Shown: positions 57,527 to 64,000 of the stretch, in pieces
How the letters are laid out: each line of letters opens with the position of its first letter
Position numbering within the stretch: the stretch's first letter is position 1
From: Coprinus comatus
Lineage: Eukaryota; Basidiomycota; Agaricomycetes; Agaricales; Agaricaceae
Reading direction: 5' to 3'
Assembly: GCA_034638255.1 (NCBI GenBank)
Contig: JAWPGT010000026.1
Location: 1 to 64,000 of the forward strand
DNA: 64,000 bases
The notes under the pieces: model-generated
Database searches by the model: none
What the model saw: only the letters and a program-made list of their open reading frames with translations
What the model was told of the DNA's origin: nothing
Translations under genes and position numbers: made by a program

Positions 57527-58082
57527 ATGACAGACACCCAACTCAAATCAAGAACCAGAACTGACTACAGCTATTTCTTAACCTACCGTACACGATGGTA
57601 ACAATGGATCTTTATATATAATCCAAAAACTAATTAGTTGGTAGGAGTGACAATGACCAATACGCGCACATGAACAACTCTATATACTACCACCTCTTCG
57701 ACTCCATCGTCAACACCTACCTGATCCAACAATGCAACCTCGACCCCACCTCATCACCTCTCATCGGTCTCGTCGTTTCTTCCTATTGCCAGGTGATTAT
57801 TATTAATCCTCAATAAACGGATAGTTCTAACATTATTCCTAGTTCTTTTCCCCTGTTTCATTCCCAGAGGTAGTAGACCTCGGCTTGCGGGTAAACAAAC
57901 TCGGCAACAGTTCCGCCTCATACGAAGTTGGGGTATTCAAATCAGGGGAAAACTCAGTTGCCGCAGTGGGCGGTTACACACACGTCTTCGTAGATAACAA
58001 AACTCGAAAGAGCAATTCAATGGCAAAGGAGACAAAGCTGGGACTGGCAAAATTACTGGGTCCGAGCACCGCTAAATTATAG
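57527..58082 (+). CDS. 4-hydroxybenzoyl-CoA-type (hot-dog) thioesterase, 152 aa
   Basis: Exons 57527..57597, 57645..57792, 57843..58082. The first splice creates the family motif YRTRWSDNDQYAHMNNSIYY, where Asp and the H-x-N-N element belong to the YbgC/4HBT active site; then PEVVDLGLRVNKLGNSSASY and GGYTHVFVDNKTRKS. Predicted to hydrolyse acyl-CoA esters. It is unrelated in detail to the ACOT13-like gene at 6790. A single-exon reading from 57671 would lose the catalytic part, so the three-exon model is preferred. Confidence 0.85.
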
Positions 58083-58276
58083 TTCACACAGATCATTACC
58101 CCCAATATTAGAACATACACATGATGAGGCATTGGCTTTTTAAGCAGCATGAAAGCATACGTGAGACGACAGGGACAGGATGGATGCCAGTTTCAAGGTA
58201 CGTAGGTAATCTACAGTGATCGTTCCATCTGCTGGGTGGGTGAAGAGGGTGATGTGGAGAATAAGTGCATATGCAC

Positions 58277-58921
58277 TCATGAGCGACCAGCACCAGGAAC
58301 ATTTCGTCGCTCACGGCGGGGAGCCCTCTCGGTGACAGCGGTGACGGGGACGACGACATTGACAGCGATAGAGTCAAAGTTGAGCGAGTCAAGGAGAGCC
58401 TGATCAGATCATTAGCCAATACATGAAATCAATATAATCATCTACGCACCTTGGTATCGGGGTCAACCTCAAGACCAGTTGCGCTGGTGTCAAGAGCAGA
58501 GACTTCGGGAACGTAGTTGTCCTTGCGCTCACGCTCCTCCTCCTGGAGCTTGAAGGAAATACCACGGACGGGACCCTTTTGGATACGCTTCATCAAATGG
58601 GTGGTGAAACCGGCGACCTTGTTACGGAGACGCTTGGAGGGAACGACTGCCTAGAATAAGATTGATATGCGGTTTTCAGCGAGAAATGACAAGTCCAACG
58701 CACGACTTCATCGATGATACGCTTGTTGGTGTGGAAGTCGAGGGTCAAGCGGGGGTAGCTGCGAGTTCATCAACATGCGCCCATATCTTTCTTTCTGCGG
58801 GATAAACGCACTATTTTTCGATGAGAACGCGGGAAGCCCTCTTGGTGGTCTTGGTGCGAACACGGCCCTAGAATACACGGTCAGCACAGGACGTCGGACA
58901 GCGCACGAGCATACTGACCAT
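58277..58921 (-). CDS. RPS17: 40S ribosomal protein S17 (eS17), 145 aa
   Basis: Exons 58921..58919 (only the ATG), 58867..58812, 58758..58704, 58650..58450, 58399..58277 on -, phases kept. Reads [60 protein letters not shown] and [20 protein letters not shown], matching eukaryotic S17 nearly residue by residue, with a basic Arg/Ala tail. The first coding exon holds just the start codon. Shares its upstream region with RPS22. Confidence 0.95.
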
Positions 58922-59312
58922 GATGCAAAGTACGTCGAGATCGGTGGTCTTGTTGTCCGAGATGAGTGCAGCAGAGCGGATGATCGGGATCTGCCGAGTG
59001 GCTTTGATGGGCTGTACAGTGGACAGAAACCAAACAATGGGCAACAAACGGCTTGGAGAGATCATCGGGTAAAAGTCCCTTGCATTTCAACGTCCGTCGG
59101 CCTCCTCAAGACTCGAGCCAAGGTAAATAAACATTCGAGTGTCGCTTGCAAACGGAATGGCCTGGACGGCGTCGACACCTTTATCCCCGCCTGAATCGCG
59201 CTTTCTGTAGCACGACACTCAGTCTGGGGCGTATTTCGTGCTTATCACCTATTTGTAGTCTCCTCCGCATCCCTTTCGACGCTCGCACTGAAAAAAAGGA
59301 ACTTTATTCAAA
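58922..59312. promoter_or_regulatory. Shared divergent promoter region of RPS17 and RPS22
   Basis: 391 bp between the two start codons of divergently transcribed small-subunit ribosomal protein genes. It must contain both 5' UTRs, so the core promoter is short. Co-regulation is an inference from layout; I did not identify specific factor sites. Confidence 0.6.
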
Positions 59313-59815
59313 ATGGTCCGCGTATCTGTCCTAGTGAGTCTATTATCTGGATCTCGTGACTTGGCAAAAATCTTAATGTTTAATACGAATCAGAACGACT
59401 GCCTCAACAACATTGTCAATGCTGAGCGCCGTGGCAAGCGTCAGGTTCTCATCCGTCCTTCTTCCAAGGTCGTTGTCAAATTCCTCAGTGTCATGCAGCG
59501 TCATGGTGTGTTGTTATCCCTTTTTATCAACTTGATTTACTTAATTAATTTTCAGGTTACATTGGTGAATTCGAAATCATCGATGACCATCGCTCTGGCA
59601 AGATTGTGATCCAATTAAACGGTCGTCTTAACAAGACTGGAGTCATCTCTCCCCGCTTCAATGTCCAAGTCAACCAAATTGAGTCTTGGGTCAATTTGCT
59701 CCTCCCTGCTCGTGGCTTTGGCTTGATCATTCTTACCACCTCTTCTGGTATCCTTGACCACGAAGAGGCCCGTCGCAAGAACGTCGGAGGCAAGCTCTTG
59801 GGATACGTCTATTAG
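59313..59815 (+). CDS. RPS22: 40S ribosomal protein S22/S15a (uS8), 130 aa
   Basis: Exons 59313..59333, 59394..59505, 59556..59815, phases kept, exactly the family length. Reads [60 protein letters not shown] and [20 protein letters not shown], ending LLGYVY. It binds helix 21/25 region of 18S rRNA in the small subunit (family knowledge). Confidence 0.96.
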
Positions 59816-59976
59816 ATATAGTTTTTGTTGTATCATTTAGGAGTAGTAACCGTGCGAATGTTGCCACAAAAGGCAAATCATGGCCGATGAGAGTCGTGTG
59901 CTTTCCGCGCTTGTTTTCAACCCCGACGTCGACGACACCGCAAAATCTTTACGTCCTCGTCATCTATTATTCTGTA

Positions 59977-61415
59977 ATGTCCTCTGCTGCCTCATTGGAT
60001 TCACCTTCTCAACCTCGTCGACGCCGTTCTGATTCTTCGGCTGCACAACAACGTTCCGTTCTCACATTCACGCCTACCTCACTACCTTCCTCAGACAACG
60101 GTGTTCAAAATATCACTCGTAAAGTCATCAAGAGGCTAGAAGGACTGGGTCATTTGGAAATGGTCAATGTGGATGTGGAAGAGGAAAATGAGAGTGAAGT
60201 TCCGTCGTCTAATGTAAGCGACGGAGACCAAACAGAAGTTGAGAACGGAAATGAAGCAAATGGACTATCGAAAAAAATACAGAAACAGAAAGTGGATTGG
60301 GAGATTCCTAGAAAGCTGTTGCATAGTTCTATTGGTACGTCCTCTCCAAGTTTAAAATGAAAATAAATATGATTTACTAAATACACAAACATAGGATTCT
60401 TCACATTGTATCTCTATATATCAGAAAGTGACGTGTCAAAAGTGACGTTGGTGTTATGGAGTTCGTTGTGTATTATTATACCTGCGGATGTGTTAAGGTT
60501 GAATTCGAAGAGGTTTGAGAAGGTTTATGAAAGTGTTCTTGGGTTTTTGATGAGGGAAAGTGAGAAGGTGTGTGTGTGTGTGTTTTTTTTTTTATTACCC
60601 TTTCTTTTGTGAAACAATTTGAAAACGGAATACTGAATTTTATGTTATAGTCTTCGACTAACGGTGTGATTTGGTATATAATTGGAGTTGGTACAGCACT
60701 TCAATTTTATCCTAAAGATATAGCTACAGTTGCTATCTTAATGTACGTGTGTCCCTTCCCTCTCTCTACCAAACTAACTTTTCTTTTTTTTTTTTTTTCA
60801 ATACAGCCTATCGTGGGCAGATACAGCTGCATCAACAATAGGTAGATTATACGGTCCTTCATCACCACGTTTACCTTCCCATCTACCTCTCATTCCATTC
60901 TCATCATCATCAATCCTACCTAATTCATTAAAACGTCTATTACGTATTCCATTAGCTCCAAGAAAAAGTTCAGCAGGATTTATAGCTGCAAGTATAACTG
61001 GAACTTTAATAGCTATTGGGTTTTGGACTTGGATTGCTCCATTAAGATATGGAGGAAGAGAATTAAGTTGGACTTGGGATGAGGGAGTTAATGTGGCTTT
61101 TGGTTTAGGTAATAATAATGTTGTTCAGGATATGAGTGAGGGTAAAGGAATGTTGAATGGTTGGGTTGGATTGAGTGTTATAGGGGTTGTAGCTGGTTTA
61201 GTTAGTGGAATTGCTGAAGCTATGGGTAAGTCGTTTCTGTTTTATTCTTTTTTTTGATACGTTTTTTTAATGATGGCTAATGTGCCCCCTCCCGAATAGA
61301 TCTAGGATCGTTAGATGATAATTTGACATTACCGATAATTTCTGGAGGTTGTTTGTTTGGGTTTTTGAAATTGGTTGGATGGTTTGGATCGGTGTTTGGG
61401 AATACTTCGTCATGA
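59977..61415 (+). CDS. DGK1: CTP-dependent diacylglycerol kinase, DGK1-like (385 aa)
   Basis: Exons 59977..60334, 60395..60567, 60651..60742, 60807..61225, 61300..61415, phases kept. Disordered acidic N-terminus, then the family core: WEIPRKLLHSSIGFFTLYLY, DVLRLNSKRFEKVYESVLGF with LMRESEK, NGVIWYIIGVG, YPKDIATVAILILSWADTAA and STIGRLYG, with several membrane segments. In yeast Dgk1 makes phosphatidic acid from diacylglycerol with CTP at the ER and nuclear envelope and opposes the lipin Pah1. Intron 2 contains a GT repeat followed by poly-T. An upstream in-frame ATG at 59887 would add 30 residues. Confidence 0.92.
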
Positions 61416-62892
61416 GAGAGAGAGCTAATACCATCCATTCTTATTCCTATTCCCTGTTTTTTTTTTGCTTGTGGTTTTCGAATTTGGGTGTAGAATTGAA
61501 GAAGGGTTTATGAAGGATTTTTCTCTTCTAACGATGATGATGATGATGAGATGGACACGAAACGAACTGCGAACGAAAACACAAGGAAAAAAAAAGAACG
61601 GAAACTAGAAACAAAAGAGCCCAGAAACTCCTAAACCCAGAACTCGATTTTCTTTCTCTCTCTTTTTCCATCTTTTTTTTTTTTTTTTTCATTTGGTGAT
61701 GAGCTGGTATCTTAATAGGATGACTTTTCTTTTCTTTTTTCATATTACCACAATAACCAGCTATGGTCTAGAATATTTCCCTTTCTCACTTCCTTCCCCT
61801 TCCTTCTTAACTAGAATTACCAATTAGCGATTTTCCAAATATTTCAAATCTATCCATACATCCATACGTTCAGATAGTGGATACTTTTTTTTTTCTTGTT
61901 ATCCGTTTCTTTTTCGTCTTTTTTTACGATGCCCATTTATCGATTGCTTCTATCTACTATCTATTCAACCCTATCCTCTTACAGTCACAGTATACTACCT
62001 ATACATACATTTATATATACCTGTTTTCCAACGAATTAACTACTCTTCTCTACTTTTCAATTATTTACTTGTTCTTTTCCTTTTCCTTTGTTATAACGTA
62101 CCGTATAAATCCATTCATTTTTTTTTCTTCAACTTTTGAATGAATGAGCTTTAAACCATACGTATGACATCGAAAGTTTGAAACAGACTCTACATACACA
62201 TTCGCTCGACTTATTCTTGTTCGGCGAGTCAGATAATCAATCAAAAGGGTATAATGATATTGTCTATGTGTGTAGTAATGAATGAACAACCACCTACGAT
62301 GTGGGTGAGGAGAACCGAGGCCATTACATTTTTCCGAGCGAATTTGAGTAGGAGAAAAAGGGAGGAAAAATATAATGCTGTTGGTATCCGGGCGGCACGT
62401 CGATTGGATGAGCATGAAGGCTCATTCGTCAACGTGTCTGGTGGTTGTAAGGGGAGGTGGTGGGTTTTAGGAGTTAGTTAGCAAGAAATTGAATTCACAG
62501 ATGTGAGAGCGAGGACGTATGGTAGTAGATGAATTAAAATTAAAGTGAGACGCGACTGAGCTGTTTGAGGCACGTGACTCTTCTACAAGAAAGCGCATCT
62601 GACGAAGTCAGATGCTTCACATATAACGGAACCCATAAGAAACATAATTATTCCTATACCATTGTTACAAAATACATCCAGATCCCGTTTTCCCAATTAA
62701 ACAATTGATTGTCCCATAACGCCAAAAAACCCTATTTATTTATTCTTATCCTTATCCTTCCTTCCAATTTACTCCCAGATAAAAACACTTGATTTTCACC
62801 CAACCCCTACAAATTTACCAAAATAACCTTCACCAAATCTTCATCTCTTATAATGGTGCACTTGAGTAACCAATCCGTCTCTCATAAATAAT
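61416..62892. other. AT-rich intergenic region with simple repeats
   Basis: Convergent intergenic DNA. Contains a GAT repeat near 61533-61548, poly-T near 61671-61690 and pyrimidine-rich stretches. No gene recognised; open frames such as 62254-62481 lack support. Confidence 0.5.
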
Positions 62893-64000
62893 CTAGGTTT
62901 TCTGAAATTCGATCATCTAGGAAAGTGGATTCCAACATTGAATGTTTAATCTCCAGAAAATTGAGAGTGAGCAAACTCAATTTTAACACACAAATAAAAA
63001 GAAAACCTATTTACCAAAGCAGACCAAATATACTCTTCAGGATCATTAACACAACGAAACACAATATCTTGATATTCGAAAAGTTCCATATCCGTCGTAG
63101 TATTTGGGTCATTACCACTAGTCTGGATAAAATATTTTGCAAGATCATGTGCCTTAGGATTGAAAGAAACGTCCCGGCCTGTGGATCTACCACCAAATCG
63201 TTCTTGAAGGTCCCATAATACCACGTTTGTTTCATTTAACAGGTATGGCGTTCTGATTATATGTAGTGCCGTGAAATAATCTATTGGAGTACCGGAATCA
63301 CGAAACCAGATGGAGGAGAGGTGTAATATTTGATAGGGATCATCCATCGTCATAGCTCGTTGTTTCATATCGTTTGGAAGTAGATTAAACAAAATCTTTT
63401 GACGTTTCCGAAGGCATTCCGTATGTAAAACGGCGAATCTTGAACTTGTCTCCTCGTCAAGTGGAAATACTGCATTGTCATCATCGCAATTAAGAATGGA
63501 AGATAAAAATGGCTCATGGACCATAAAATCAAAGGGGGCGGCTTTGAAATGTTCATCCGGGTTTTGTGATTGAGTGCCGTAGTACCTTCGTGCTATGGCT
63601 TGGTCACTCTTACGAATGCGTTCTCGTTCCTCGTACCACTGTTTAAATGTGGTTGCAAACGCTTCAGCATTCCTACAAATATGTTCCCGTTGCCAACCCA
63701 ACCTTCCTTCTTCCAAAATTGATATTATTTCTGGACAAATTTTAGCCCATTCTATGTATCAAAGTTGTTATTAATTTTCGAAGATCATAAAACAGATGAA
63801 AAAGATCACAAACCTCCTCGAGTTAATTTAGATGACCTTTGGAATGTAGGTAAATTGTCGATCCTGCGGAACCTAGTATATTTGACATATTCCAGAACCT
63901 TCTCTTTCTGCCATCCTGTTTCACGAGTTCATTTATGAGTATTTATTTGATATAAGAATAGAAACCTAGTACCTATCTCAGCAAGCTTCTCAAAAATACT
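62893..64000 (-). CDS. Hypothetical protein, 3' part (runs off the window)
   Basis: Exons on -: (>64000)..63973, 63915..63814, 63751..63015, 62916..62893, phases kept. Joined sequence: SIFEKLAEIGWQKEKVLEYV, then RLGWQREHICRNAEAFATTF, KQWYEERERIRKSDQAIARR and a helical soluble protein ending WSALMIEFQKT. No family recognised. Charged and Trp-rich opening segments recall Agaricomycete hypothetical proteins with an unknown helical domain. The 5' end lies beyond the window. Confidence 0.65.

Overview
The window is nuclear DNA of a filamentous fungus, most likely a basidiomycete of the Agaricomycetes. Reasons: genes are dense and cut by many 45-65 nt GT-AG introns; the conserved proteins are eukaryotic (40S ribosomal proteins, 20S proteasome beta subunit, mitochondrial adrenodoxin, Delta-12 desaturase, CTP-type diacylglycerol kinase); F-box proteins starting with LPPE-L-EIF and the CACTA, Gypsy and Copia elements are of mushroom type. 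I could not name the species. Most gene models below were rebuilt by hand by joining frames across introns; every joined model keeps phase.

Layout. 0-11 kb is ordinary gene space: end of an adrenodoxin gene, a Ser-rich orphan, a 14-exon Delta-12 desaturase, a hot-dog thioesterase with a GC-AG intron, and two tandem paralogous coiled-coil genes that share a C-terminal LQC-GF motif. 11.6-13.4 kb holds an F-box pseudogene. 13,577-19,148 is a complete CACTA-type DNA transposon with 75-bp terminal inverted repeats and a TTA target duplication; its companion gene is intact and its transposase carries two frameshifts.

The most striking structure is a large inverted repeat. Arms 19,893-24,244 and 42,486-46,837 (4,352 bp each) are almost identical in opposite orientation and enclose about 18.2 kb. 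Outside the arms the homology goes on but drops sharply, to two clearly diverged membrane-protein paralogues (19.2-19.7 kb and 47.8-48.4 kb). This looks like an old inverted duplication whose inner part was recently homogenised. The spacer is a stack of nested retrotransposons (Copia inside Gypsy-2 inside Gypsy-1, plus solo LTRs and Copia fragments) and one intact F-box gene. Element decay is dominated by C-to-T changes, many at CpG, which suggests cytosine-methylation damage. It includes loss of two reverse-transcriptase aspartates in an otherwise nearly intact young Copia copy.

50-64 kb is again gene-rich and mostly housekeeping: an old-yellow-enzyme type oxidoreductase, a membrane protein gene broken by a solo LTR, proteasome beta-4, a second thioesterase, a divergent RPS17/RPS22 pair sharing a 391-bp promoter, diacylglycerol kinase DGK1, and the 3' part of an unrecognised gene running off the end. 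Lipid enzymes recur (desaturase, two thioesterases, DGK1) but are scattered and show no sign of clustering. I saw no CRISPR array, tRNA or rRNA gene.
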